The notes below the pieces were generated by a model. The model made no database searches. It was not told the DNA's origin and was given only the letters and a program-made list of their open reading frames with translations. A stretch of DNA of 64,000 bases from assembly GCA_000824825.2 (NCBI GenBank), contig LM655199.1, positions 186,001 through 250,000 on the forward strand. The letters are read 5' to 3'. The translations under genes were made by a program, and so were the position numbers. This document shows positions 16,367-24,772 of the stretch, in pieces; position 1 is the first letter of the stretch; each line of letters opens with the position of its first letter. The DNA comes from Mesorhizobium sp. ORS 3324 (GTDB taxonomy: Bacteria > Pseudomonadota > Alphaproteobacteria > Rhizobiales > Rhizobiaceae).

Positions 16367-17533
16367 GTGTCTTTGTCCAATTCCATCCTCCGCAGGCTGC
16401 CGGCCGCCGGCTTCCCGATCGCCGGTCTCGTTGTCGCGGCGCTCGGGCTCGCCGGCTGCAGCCAGGAGAAGGCAGCGGTCGTCCAGGAAGTTGTCCGGCC
16501 GGTCAAGGTGGTCGAGATCGGCGAGGCTGAGACCACCCGCCAGCTCGACTATTCCGGCTCGGTGCGCGCCCGCACCGAGATGAATCTCGGCTTCCGCATC
16601 GCCGGCAAGGTCACCGAGCGCCTCGTCGACATCGGTCAGCATGTGAACGCTGGCGACGTGCTCGCCCGCATCGACCCCTCCGACTACGAATTGTCGGTGA
16701 AGAGCGCCAGGGCGAGCCTCGATGCCGCCGAGCGTCAGGTCGAGACCGTCGATCTCGCCAAGAAGCGCGCCGAGCAGCTCTATGCCAAGAATTTCGCGCC
16801 CAAGTCGCAGCTCGATCAGGCGACGCTGAGCTATGACCAGGCGGTCGCGACACGCGACGCGGCCCGTTCGGCGCTTGCCCAGGCGCAGAACCAGGTCCAG
16901 TACACCGATCTCAAGGCCAGCAAGGCCGGCATCGTCACCGCCACCTCCGCCGATATCGGCCAGGTGGTCGCCGCCGGCACGCCGGTGATGACGGTTGCCG
17001 TCGACGGCGAGAAGGAGGTGCTGATCGCGGTGCCGGAGATGGACATCGCCGGCTTCCGGCCCGGCAAGGAGGTCAAGGCGAGCTTCTGGTCGGACGAGGG
17101 GCTCACCCTCGACGGCAAGGTCCGCGAGGTCGCCGGCAGCGCCGATGCGCAGTCGCGCACCTTCGCGGTTCGGGTCTCGCTCCCCAACGATCAGCGCGTG
17201 CTGCTCGGCATGACCGCCAATGTGCAGGCGACCGTCGGCAGCAAGGCTGAGCTCGTTTCGATCCCGCTGACCGCCATGGCGGAGAAGGACGGCAAGAAGA
17301 TCGTCTGGACGGTCGACCGCGCCAGCGCCACCGTCCATCCGCGTCCGATCAAGATTGCCAGTTTCACCGCCGACGGCGTCGCCGTCGCCGATGGCCTGAA
17401 GCAGGGCGACGTGGTGGTGGCTGCGGGCACGCAGTTCATGGCCGAGAACCTGAAGGTCAAGCTTTCCGGCGACGCCGCCCAGCAATCCGCCTCGGCGGAG
17501 GATGGCGCCGCCACCACCAGCAGCCTGCGCTGA
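16367..17533 (+). CDS. RND efflux periplasmic adaptor (membrane fusion lipoprotein)
   Basis: A 388-residue HlyD/AcrA-type adaptor linking the inner-membrane pump to an outer-membrane channel. Start GTG at 16367 has GGGAG 7 nt upstream. The N-terminus has a lipoprotein signal with lipobox LAGC (Cys about residue 25). Then come the lipoyl half GFRIAGKVTERLVDIGQHV, a coiled-coil hairpin (about 90-150), the second lipoyl half SKAGIVTATSADIGQVV and beta-barrel segments. No outer-membrane factor gene is in the window, so a shared one is needed. A repeat follows the stop. Confidence 0.92.
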   Translation: MSLSNSILRRLPAAGFPIAGLVVAALGLAGCSQEKAAVVQEVVRPVKVVEIGEAETTRQLDYSGSVRARTEMNLGFRIAGKVTERLVDIGQHVNAGDVLARIDPSDYELSVKSARASLDAAERQVETVDLAKKRAEQLYAKNFAPKSQLDQATLSYDQAVATRDAARSALAQAQNQVQYTDLKASKAGIVTATSADIGQVVAAGTPVMTVAVDGEKEVLIAVPEMDIAGFRPGKEVKASFWSDEGLTLDGKVREVAGSADAQSRTFAVRVSLPNDQRVLLGMTANVQATVGSKAELVSIPLTAMAEKDGKKIVWTVDRASATVHPRPIKIASFTADGVAVADGLKQGDVVVAAGTQFMAENLKVKLSGDAAQQSASAEDGAATTSSLR

Positions 17534-17840
17534 TGCTCGTCGCCCAAAAGTGCGAAGCGGTTTTGGGAGAACGACATGCATCGAACTAAAACCTAGGCCA
17601 GGCGAAAGAACGCCTTTCCCGCCCTCGCAGCGCGAGCCGCGGGCCGGGGAGGGCATGGGTTCCGGGCGGCAAGCGCCCCGATCGCGAGATGCCGGCACGT
17701 TGGCTCCCCCGCAGCAATGCCGCTTCAAACGCGATTGCGAGTCTCTCTCCGCTTGAGGTGCTCGCCGCCCGGAAACCCGACCGAGATTCACGAATAGATG
17801 GCAAGCGTGCCTTGCCGGCCAATTGGACTGGACTTGCGCC
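17534..17840. repeat. intergenic region with a small palindromic repeat
   Basis: No gene is seen in this 307-nt gap between adaptor and pump genes. Right after the adaptor stop (17543-17567) is a hairpin with arms cccaaaa/ttttggg around a cgaagcgg loop, followed by gaacgacatgcat; this looks like a common rhizobial intergenic repeat. The rest is GC-rich without an ORF. The hairpin may reduce read-through into the pump gene. Confidence 0.55.
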
Positions 17841-20800
17841 ATGACCACCGACAGCAGCACTGAAAAGCGGCCCTTCAACCTCTCGCGTTGGGCGATCGGA
17901 CATCCGAGCATAGCGCGCTTCCTGTTCGGGCTGATCATCCTGGCCGGCGCGCTCGGCCTGATGCGCATGGGCCAGAAGGAGGACCCGGACTTCACCTTCC
18001 GCGTCATGGTGGTGCAGGCGATCTGGCCCGGCGCCTCGATCCAGGACATGGAGGACCAAGTCGTCAACAAGATCGAGCGAAAGCTGCAGGAGACCCCGCA
18101 TCTCGATTTCGTCCGCTCCTACACCCGCGCCGGCAGCGCCATCATCACCCTGCAGGTCAAGGGTGACACCAATGCCGAGGAGGTGAAGGACGCCTTCTAC
18201 CAGGTGCGCAAGAAGGTCGGCGACATCGCCAACGAACTGCCGCAGGGATTGCTCGGGCCGTATTTCAACGACGAGTTCGGCGACACCTTCATTACGCTGC
18301 ATTCGATCAGCGGCGACGGCTTCACCTATCCGGAGCTGAAGAAGTTCGCCATCCAGGCGCGCGACATGCTGTTGACGACGCCGGGCGTCGAGAAGGCCGT
18401 CATCATCGGCGACCAGCCCGAGAAGATCTATATCGACGTCTCCTCCAAGGCGCTCGCCGAGCGCGGCCTGACCATTCTCGACCTGCAGAACGCCGTCAAA
18501 GGGCAGAACGCCGTCGATCCGGCGGGCTCGGTCGACACCGGCCTGCGCTCGGTCCGCATCTCAGTGGAGGGCGACGTCGCCAAGGCGGCCGACATCCGCG
18601 AGCTGAGGCTGCGCGCCGGCAACCAGGTGACGCGGCTCGGCGACATCGCCACCGTCACCTCCGGCCTCGAGGATCCCTACCAGCGCAAGTTCCGCTTCAA
18701 CGGTCACGAGAGCGTCCAGGTCGGCGTCGTCATGGCCAAGGGCTTCAACGTCCGCGATGTCGGCAAGGATGTCGAGGCGACCTACAAGCGCTTCGAGGAA
18801 GGCCTGCCTTACGGCGTTGCGGTCGACCAGATCTCCGACCAGCCCGAGGTGGTCAAGGATGCCGTCAACGAGTTCATGGAGGCGCTCGGCGAAGCGCTGC
18901 TCATCGTGCTCGTCGTCTCGTTCCTGTCGATCGGCTGGCGCTCTGGCTTGGTGATCGCGATCGCCATTCCGCTGGTGCTCGCCGCCACCTTCGCCATCAT
19001 GTACGAGATCGGCATCGACCTGCAGCGCATCTCGCTCGGCGCCCTCATCATCGCGCTCGGCTTGCTGGTCGACGACGCCATGATCGTCGTCGAGATGATG
19101 GAGCGGAAGCTGGAGGAGGGGCTGGTCAAGATCGAGGCGGCAAGCTTCGCCTATACCTCGACTGCCTTCCCGATGCTGACCGGCACGCTGATCACCACCG
19201 CCGGCTTCATCCCGGTCGGCTTTGCAGCCTCAACTGCCGGCGAATATGTGCGCACGCTGTTCTACGTCGTCGGCATCGCGCTGGTCGTGTCGTGGTTCGT
19301 CGCTGTCTATTTCACGCCGTGGCTGGGCTACATGATCCTGAAGCAGCGCAAGCATGCCGGCACCCATCACGACGTCTTCGACACCCGCTTCTATCGACGC
19401 CTGCGCGCGACGGTCACCTGGGCCGTGCGCCACCGCATCATCGTGCTGGTGATGACGCTGGTCACCTTCGCTACCAGCCTGTGGGCCTTCCAGTTCATCC
19501 CGCAGAACTTCTTCCCGCAGTCGTCACGTCCGGAGATCCTGGTCGATCTCTGGCTGCCGGAAGGCACCTCGATCAAGGAGGTCGAGACTCAGGCCAAGGC
19601 GCTGGAATCCAGGATGATGGACGATCCCGACAAGCGCTTCATCGCCACCTATATCGGCGAAGGCGCGCCGCGCTTCTTCCTGCCGCTTGACCAGCAGCTC
19701 AGGAACCCGAATTTCGCCCAGCTCCTGGTGATGGCCAAGGACGAGCCGGCGCGCGAGCGGCTGATCGTCAAGATGCGCAAGATTCTCGCTGAGGACTTCC
19801 CCTCGATCCGCGCCAAGGTCGATCGTCTCTTCCTCGGTCCGCCGACCGGCTGGCCGGTGCAGATGCGCGTCATGGGCCCGGACCGCAAGGAGGTGCGCCG
19901 CATCGCCGACGAGGTGAAGGCCAGGTTCCAGGCGAACCCGCTGCTCGGCGCCGTCCATGACGACTGGCTGGAGCCGGTGCCGGCGATGAAGCTGGTGATC
20001 GACCAGGATCGCGCTCGCGCCCTCGGGGTCACTTCGCAGCGCATCCGCCAGATGCTGCAGGCCACCATGTCCGGCGCGCCGCTCGACGATTTCCGCGACG
20101 GCGAGGAGACGGTCTCGATCGTCGCCCGCGAGCCGGATGCGACCCGTCATCTGCTTTCCTCGGTCGACTCGGTCTACATCCCGACCGACTTCGGCGGCTC
20201 GGTGCCGCTGTCGCAGGTGGCCAAGGTCGTGCCCGTGATGGAGCAGGGCATCGAGTGGCGGCGCGACCGCCTGCCGACGATCAGCGTGCGCGGCACGCTG
20301 CCGGACGGCGTGCAGTCGAACGATGTCGTGACCAAGATGTATAACGACATGAAGGATCTGCGGGCGGGCCTGGCGCCCGGCTACAAGATCGAGATCCAGG
20401 GTGGTGCCGAGGACTCCGCCGAGAGCCAGGCCTCGATCGCCGCCAAGGCGCCGATCATGCTAGCCATCATCGTCATATTGCTGATGGTGCAGCTGCAGCA
20501 TTTCGGCAAGTCGATGCTGGTGCTGGCCACCGGTCCGCTGGGCATCATCGGTGCGGCGGCAGCGCTCCTGATCAGCGGCGCGCCATTCGGCTTCGTCGCC
20601 ATCCTCGGCGTCATCGCGCTGCTCGGCATCATCATGCGCAACTCGATCATCCTCGTCGATCAGATCGACCAGGATATCGCGGCGGGCATGGAGCGATCGG
20701 AGGCGATCGTGGGCGCGGCCGTGCGCCGCTTCCGGCCGATCATGCTGACGGCGCTCACGGCGGTACTGGCGCTGATCCCGATCTCGCGCGCCGTGTTCTG

Positions 20801-20990
20801 GGGCCCGCTGGCCTACGCCATGATGGGCGGCATCCTCGTCGCCACCGTGCTCACCATCCTGGTGCTGCCGGCGGGCTACGCGCTGTTCTTCGCCCGCGAG
20901 CCGAAGAAGGCCAAGACCGACGAGCAGGCGCCGGAGCCGGAACAGATCGAAGGCATCGAAAGGCCGCAGCTGGCACTGGCTGCGGAATAA
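17841..20990 (+). CDS. RND efflux pump inner-membrane permease
   Basis: A 1049-residue proton-driven efflux pump of the AcrB/hydrophobe superfamily, with twelve membrane segments. TM1 is near residues 25-42 (ARFLFGLIILAGALGLMRM). The conserved TM4 proton-relay aspartates are in GLLVDDAMIVVEMME. Two large periplasmic domains follow TM1 and TM7, and the second-half repeat is marked by FGFVAILGVIALLGIIMRNS. ATG 17841 is used; an in-frame ATG six codons earlier (17823) is equally open and neither has a strong RBS. It probably works with the adaptor 16367-17533. Confidence 0.92.
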   Translation: MTTDSSTEKRPFNLSRWAIGHPSIARFLFGLIILAGALGLMRMGQKEDPDFTFRVMVVQAIWPGASIQDMEDQVVNKIERKLQETPHLDFVRSYTRAGSAIITLQVKGDTNAEEVKDAFYQVRKKVGDIANELPQGLLGPYFNDEFGDTFITLHSISGDGFTYPELKKFAIQARDMLLTTPGVEKAVIIGDQPEKIYIDVSSKALAERGLTILDLQNAVKGQNAVDPAGSVDTGLRSVRISVEGDVAKAADIRELRLRAGNQVTRLGDIATVTSGLEDPYQRKFRFNGHESVQVGVVMAKGFNVRDVGKDVEATYKRFEEGLPYGVAVDQISDQPEVVKDAVNEFMEALGEALLIVLVVSFLSIGWRSGLVIAIAIPLVLAATFAIMYEIGIDLQRISLGALIIALGLLVDDAMIVVEMMERKLEEGLVKIEAASFAYTSTAFPMLTGTLITTAGFIPVGFAASTAGEYVRTLFYVVGIALVVSWFVAVYFTPWLGYMILKQRKHAGTHHDVFDTRFYRRLRATVTWAVRHRIIVLVMTLVTFATSLWAFQFIPQNFFPQSSRPEILVDLWLPEGTSIKEVETQAKALESRMMDDPDKRFIATYIGEGAPRFFLPLDQQLRNPNFAQLLVMAKDEPARERLIVKMRKILAEDFPSIRAKVDRLFLGPPTGWPVQMRVMGPDRKEVRRIADEVKARFQANPLLGAVHDDWLEPVPAMKLVIDQDRARALGVTSQRIRQMLQATMSGAPLDDFRDGEETVSIVAREPDATRHLLSSVDSVYIPTDFGGSVPLSQVAKVVPVMEQGIEWRRDRLPTISVRGTLPDGVQSNDVVTKMYNDMKDLRAGLAPGYKIEIQGGAEDSAESQASIAAKAPIMLAIIVILLMVQLQHFGKSMLVLATGPLGIIGAAAALLISGAPFGFVAILGVIALLGIIMRNSIILVDQIDQDIAAGMERSEAIVGAAVRRFRPIMLTALTAVLALIPISRAVFWGPLAYAMMGGILVATVLTILVLPAGYALFFAREPKKAKTDEQAPEPEQIEGIERPQLALAAE

Positions 20991-21007
20991 AAGGTGGCAA
21001 CCTCGGC

Positions 21008-21043
21008 ATCATCCGCCATCGGCGCAAGCCGGTGGCGGATGAT
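21008..21043 (+). terminator. hairpin after the RND operon
   Basis: A 15-bp stem (21008-21022 with 21029-21043, one G-U pair) and 6-nt loop lie 18 nt after the pump stop. There is no strong T-run, so it may be a processing or stabilising hairpin rather than a complete terminator. Confidence 0.55.
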
Positions 21044-21180
21044 CTGCGTCTCGCCCTGCGACGCGCCAAAATTGCTCCCCGGCAGCGGCCATGCAAAATA
21101 GAATTCCTTTTCAGCGGGCCGCTGCAGTCCGATCCTCTGGTGATACGGAGCGGCAACGCTGATATCGCTGGATCACTTCG

Positions 21181-21589
21181 CATGGCTGAAAAAAAGCAAT
21201 TGCGTCTCGGCGCCTTCATGCGCCCCGTCAGCCTTCATAGCGGCGCCTGGCGCTACCCGGGCGCCTATCTCGACGCCAACTTCAATTTCGTGCATCTGAA
21301 GCGTTTTGCGCAGACGCTCGAAGCGGCGAAGTTCGACTCCTTCTTCATGGCCGATCATCTGGCCGTGCTGAACATGCCGATCGAAGCGCTGCGGCGCAGC
21401 TACACGGTGACTTCCTTCGAGCCGTTCACGCTGTTGTCGGCGCTTGCCGCCGTCACCGATCATATCGGCCTGGTCGCTACCGCCTCGACGACCTTCGCCA
21501 GCATGTCTGGATGCGCCGGCGTCAGATCGAGCCATGTCGCGAAGCCGGCAAAGCCGGCGCCGTCCTTCTGCATGTCGCCGATCGCCTGA
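21181..21589 (+). pseudogene. truncated LLM-class flavin-dependent monooxygenase (N-terminal quarter)
   Basis: Codons from 21181 to about 21496 encode the first roughly 105 residues of an NtaA/DmoA-type flavin monooxygenase: LRLGAFMRPVSLHSGAWRYP, FDSFFMADHLAVLNM, TSFEPFTLLSALAAVTDHIGL (split across the flavin site) and VATASTTF. Family members run about 440 residues and would continue with NEP/SEP and the substrate domain. Instead the frame enters DNA that, on the other strand, is the 5' end of a glnT-like gene, and it stops at 21589. It is a fragment cut by a rearrangement and should be non-functional. Confidence 0.8.
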
Positions 21590-21693
21590 GCCGGCACCAG
21601 CTTGGCGCGCTGCCCACCGAACAGGTCGGTGTAGGAGATCATGAAATATTTGACGTTTTTGGCCCTTGCGAATTCTGCAAGATCATTAGTCAC
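21460..21693 (-). pseudogene. truncated glutamine synthetase type III-like gene (glnT/gmaS family), N-terminal fragment
   Basis: Reverse-strand GTG at 21693 (GGGGAAC upstream) begins VTNDLAEFARAKNVKYFMIS, followed by YTDLFGGQRAKLVPAQAIGD and GFATWLDLTPAHPDMLA. This is the N-terminus of rhizobial GlnT and of the related gamma-glutamylmethylamide synthetases. After about 66 residues (near 21497) the similarity ends, and 11 unrelated codons lead to a stop at 21460. The family is about 435 residues. The 3' end has been replaced by the 5' end of the monooxygenase fragment, head to head. Confidence 0.8.
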
Positions 21694-21739
21694 GTCAGTT
21701 CCCCATTTTTGTCGGCCAAGGCACATGGGTCTTGGCCCT

Positions 21740-21930
21740 TCATTGATCAGAAGCCGTTCTCCCCGGTATCCAGTTGGTGCCGGCGAGAGGCACTCCGGCC
21801 ATGGCCGCCGCTTCGATGGAAAGCGAGCAGAGATCTTTCGGCTCGAGATTGTGCAGGTGATTTTTGCCGCAGGCGCGGGCAATCGTCTGCGCGTCATCAC
21901 CTTGAGGTAGTTCGCCAGGCGAGCGTCCAC
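21740..21930 (-). pseudogene. frameshifted C-terminal remnant of a GlxD-like (FMN-binding glutamate synthase family) gene
   Basis: The reverse strand upstream of the glnT fragment reads ARLANYLKVMTR, then, after a one-base loss near 21890, TIARACGKNHLHNLEPKDLC, SLSIEAAAMAGVPLAGTNWI and PGRTASDQ-stop (21740-21742). I recognise this as the C-terminal end of GlxD/MgsC-type glutamate synthase-like proteins, which in rhizobia precede glnT. Similarity stops abruptly at about 21930. Gene order glxD-glnT is retained, 46 nt apart, so this is the decayed middle of a glx-glnT operon. Recognition is from memory of the family, not a search. Confidence 0.65.
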
Positions 21931-21932
21931 TG

Positions 21933-21948
21933 TTTCAACAGAGTGAAA
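21933..21948. promoter_or_regulatory. TTTCA-N6-TGAAA palindrome
   Basis: The sequence tttca-acagag-tgaaa lies at the outer edge of the glxD-like remnant, 230 nt from the intact XRE-cupin gene. Its form is identical to the palindromes at 52101-52116 and 53486-53501 in the other XRE-cupin-linked locus. It could be a surviving operator. Confidence 0.4.
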
Positions 21949-22174
21949 TTTTTTTCATAGAATCTGCCCGAAGCGCGAGATTGTCAAGCCGGTTTCGCGT
22001 CGCGCAAACGTTGGACCAGCGGTCCGGCCCTTGCCTGTGGATAAAACTATTTGCCCGCAGGAAAATTACCACTAGCCGCGCGGGCCGGCAGAAATGCCGA
22101 CGGAAATGCATCGCGAACTCGGACCTTTGGCAAGTGCGAGATTGAAAAACCGGCTGCCTTGGCTTGCGAAACGA

Positions 22175-22903
22175 TCAGCTCGTGCTGTTCTGCGGATAGC
22201 AGATGATGGAGAGGTAACGCATCGGCAGCTGCGTCAGCTCTTCCGGTCCGTGCGGCGCGTCGGCATCGAAGAACAGGCTGTCGCCCGGTTTCATCGGGTA
22301 GAGGTTGCTGCCATGCCGGTACACGACCTCGCCCTCGAGCATGTAGAGGAACTCCATGCCCGCATGCTGGAAGGTCGGGAACACGTCCGAGTCCTCGGTC
22401 AGCGTGATCATGTAGGGCTCGACGACGACCCCGCTTGTGTTTGCGCCGATATGGCCGAGCAGATTGTACTGGTGGCCGGCGCGCGTGCCGCGCCGCTCGA
22501 CATCGAGGCCTTCGCCGGCCTTGACGAAGACCGCGCTGTGTTCCTCTTCGAAGCGGCGGAAGAAGGCGGTTAGAGGAACGCCGAGCGCCCGCGATAGCGC
22601 CTGCAGCGTGGTCAGCGAAGGCGAGGTGATGCCATTCTCGATCTTGGACAGCATGCCCAACGAAATGTCGGTGGCGGCCGCGAGATCGGCGACGGTGATG
22701 CCGAGCTTCTTGCGGAAGGAGCGCACCTCATGGCCGATCGCCACCTCCAGCACCTTCTCGCGCGTGTCGCGGATCGCATGCGGGTCCTGCGTCAGCGGCG
22801 TGCGGATGGTTCGGACGGTTCGCCCGTCGACCGAGGCGCTCGGCAACCGCTTGCCTTTGGTGGCCACGCCGGCAGGCTTGATTTTGGAAGTCTTTTTCGC
22901 CAT
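22175..22903 (-). CDS. XRE-cupin transcriptional regulator
   Basis: A 242-residue regulator. A basic, low-complexity N-terminal arm (Lys-rich, about 1-50) precedes an XRE helix-turn-helix (about 60-115, RKKLGITVADLAAATDISLG, MLSKIENG, SLTTLQALSRALGV) and a C-terminal cupin (about 165-235, HAGMEFLYMLEGEVVYRHG, GDSLFFDADAPHGP). ATG 22903 has GAGGTG upstream and is preferred to an in-frame Met four codons earlier. Regulators of this form often stand next to glnT/glx or polyamine genes. Here the adjoining glx-glnT genes are decayed, so it may be an orphan or act elsewhere. No start-codon or frame damage is seen. Confidence 0.88.
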   Translation of the reverse strand: MAKKTSKIKPAGVATKGKRLPSASVDGRTVRTIRTPLTQDPHAIRDTREKVLEVAIGHEVRSFRKKLGITVADLAAATDISLGMLSKIENGITSPSLTTLQALSRALGVPLTAFFRRFEEEHSAVFVKAGEGLDVERRGTRAGHQYNLLGHIGANTSGVVVEPYMITLTEDSDVFPTFQHAGMEFLYMLEGEVVYRHGSNLYPMKPGDSLFFDADAPHGPEELTQLPMRYLSIICYPQNSTS

Positions 22904-22930
22904 GGCGCACCTCAACTTTCCGCCGATTCA

Positions 22931-22946
22931 TTTCACTCACGGTGAA
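22931..22946. promoter_or_regulatory. imperfect palindrome upstream of XRE-cupin gene
   Basis: ttcac-tcacg-gtgaa (22932-22946) lies 28 nt before the regulator ATG. It resembles the TTTCA...TGAAA palindromes nearby but has one extra central base. Possible autoregulatory site. Confidence 0.35.
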
Positions 22947-23086
22947 CATATCTGGTGGCGATACAGGAGCGCACCGATGGCGGCAAGCCTTCTTATGTCG
23001 CGGGGTTGGCAACGAAAATCGTCCGATGCGGCGCGAGGTACCGGACGACAGGCTGGACCCGCAGCCTGTGCCTCAGCCCTGGGATC

Positions 23087-23872
23087 TCACGACATGATCA
23101 GGCCGCCGTCGACGTTGATGGTCTGTCCGGTGATGTAGGCCGCGTCGTCGCTGGCGAGGAAGCTCACCAGGCCGGAAACATCCTCGCCGCTGCCGGCGCG
23201 GCCCATAGGGATGTTCTTCACCCATTCCGCCATCAGCTCGCCCGGCTCGTAGTTGCCGAGCAGCTTGCCCCAGGCAGCGTCATTATAGGCCCACATGTCG
23301 GTGTCGATGATGCCGGGGCAGATGGCGTTGACGGTGATCTTTTCCTTGGCCACTTCCTTGGCGAGGCTCTGGGTGATGCCGACGACGCCGAACTTCGAGG
23401 CTGCGTAATGCGGCGTGTAGATGAAACCCTGCCGCGCCTGGCCGGAAGCCGTGTTGATCAGCCGGCCCCCCTCACCATGCTTGCGCATGCGCGCGATGGC
23501 TTCCTGGCAACACAGGAACACGCCCTTGGTGTTCACCGCCATCACCTTATCCCAATCGGTCTCCGTCATCGCCTCGATCTTAGCGATGGTGATGACACCG
23601 GCGTTCTGGATAGAGATGTCGACGCGGCCGAATTCCTTTTCGGCGAGATCGTAGAGTGCGGAGACCTCGTTCCTCTTGGTCACATCCATGCGCATCGAGG
23701 CGACCTTCGCGCCCGAGGCTTTCAAGCTCGCCGCGATCTCGTCGACGCGTGGGTCGATGGCGCTGACCACGACCGCCGCGCCTTCCGACGCGAAGCGCCT
23801 GGCCATCGCGGCGCCGATGCCGCCGCTGGCGCCCGTGACGACCGCTGTCTTTCCTTCAAAACGCTTCTGCAT
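23087..23872 (-). CDS. SDR-family dehydrogenase (polyol/sugar type)
   Basis: A 261-residue classical short-chain dehydrogenase with NAD(P)-binding TGASGGIG (14-21), structural NAG (QNAGVI), catalytic serine region NTASGQA and YAASK (Tyr-x-x-x-Lys), and a C-terminal GQTINVDGG. It is the last gene of the carbohydrate island on this strand, 10 nt after a second SDR gene, so the two are probably co-transcribed. Substrate is not readable; the context points to oxidation of a sugar alcohol or keto-sugar. Confidence 0.88.
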   Translation of the reverse strand: MQKRFEGKTAVVTGASGGIGAAMARRFASEGAAVVVSAIDPRVDEIAASLKASGAKVASMRMDVTKRNEVSALYDLAEKEFGRVDISIQNAGVITIAKIEAMTETDWDKVMAVNTKGVFLCCQEAIARMRKHGEGGRLINTASGQARQGFIYTPHYAASKFGVVGITQSLAKEVAKEKITVNAICPGIIDTDMWAYNDAAWGKLLGNYEPGELMAEWVKNIPMGRAGSGEDVSGLVSFLASDDAAYITGQTINVDGGLIMS

Positions 23873-23881
23873 TTTCTCTCC

Positions 23882-24646
23882 CTACCAACAGACGAAGCCG
23901 CCATCGACGATGAGGTCGATGCCGGTGACGAAACTCGCGGCCCGGCTCGCTAGGAACACGGTTGGGCCGACCATCTCTTCCGGCGTCGCCATGCGGCCCA
24001 TCGGCGTGTCGCGCTCGAAGATTTTTACCTGCTCGGCGACCTCCGGCCGCTTGTTCATCGGCGTCAGCGTATAGCCGGGGCTCACCACATTGACCCGCAG
24101 GCCGCGATCGGCCCACTCCATGGCGAGGCTCTTCGACATATGGATTACGGCCGCCTTCGACGAGTTGTAGTGCGCCTGCGTCAGGCCGCGGTTGACGATG
24201 GTGCCCGACATCGAGGCGATGTTGATGATCGAGCCCTTGCGGCGCGGCAGCATGACCCGCGCTTCGGCCTGGCAGGACAGGAACACGCCGCTGACATTGA
24301 CGTCGTAGAGCTTCTGCCATTTTTCCATCGGCAGCGTCTCGGCGGGTTCGGCTCCGGCGACGCCGGCGTTGTTGACGGCGATCGTCAGCGCGCCGAGCAC
24401 CTTTTCGGTGCGCTCGATGGCGGCCGCCAGGTCACCTGCGGACGTCACCGTTCCGATCAGCACCAGCACCTTGCGGCCGAGCGCCCTGATCTTGTCGGCC
24501 GTCTCTTCCAGCCCGCCTTTCGAGCTGTGGCCGAAGCAGGCGACATCGGCGCCGGCCTCCGCGAGCCCGATGGCGATTGCCTGGCCGATGCCGCTGCCGG
24601 CGCCGGTCACCAACGCCACGTCGCCGTGAAGATCGAACAGTTTCAT
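23882..24646 (-). CDS. SDR-family dehydrogenase (polyol/sugar type)
   Basis: A 254-residue classical SDR with TGAGSGIG (cofactor), NNAGVAG, NIASMSG and HYNSSKAAV (catalytic Tyr/Lys), and the C-terminal VTGIDLIVDGGF. A GA-rich stretch before the ATG (GGGAGAGAGATG) gives the RBS. It follows the ABC ATPase gene by 126 nt with a terminator-like hairpin between, so it may be expressed partly by read-through or from its own promoter. The family includes gluconate, 2-deoxygluconate and threitol dehydrogenases; I cannot choose. Confidence 0.88.
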   Translation of the reverse strand: MKLFDLHGDVALVTGAGSGIGQAIAIGLAEAGADVACFGHSSKGGLEETADKIRALGRKVLVLIGTVTSAGDLAAAIERTEKVLGALTIAVNNAGVAGAEPAETLPMEKWQKLYDVNVSGVFLSCQAEARVMLPRRKGSIINIASMSGTIVNRGLTQAHYNSSKAAVIHMSKSLAMEWADRGLRVNVVSPGYTLTPMNKRPEVAEQVKIFERDTPMGRMATPEEMVGPTVFLASRAASFVTGIDLIVDGGFVCW

Positions 24647-24671
24647 CTCTCTCCCTCTCTCCCTGAAAGAA

Positions 24672-24697
24672 GGGGCGCCAGTCCCTGCTGGCGCCCC
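24672..24697 (-). terminator. hairpin between ABC operon and SDR genes
   Basis: A 10-bp GC stem (ggggcgccag 24672-24681 with ctggcgcccc 24688-24697) and 6-nt loop; on the reverse strand it is followed by TTCTTTC. Likely a partial terminator at the end of the ABC operon. Confidence 0.65.
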
Positions 24698-24772
24698 GCG
24701 CGTTCCGGTGCCTGGGAGGATATCACCTGCTGCGCTTTGTTCCGATTCCCCGGGGTTGCGTTTCGTCGTGCC

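Noticed and set aside
21460..21930. 156-codon minus-strand frame reading through the GlxD-like remnant into the glnT fragment
   Set aside because: The first half is in the wrong frame after the GlxD frameshift; the true glnT start is the GTG at 21693.
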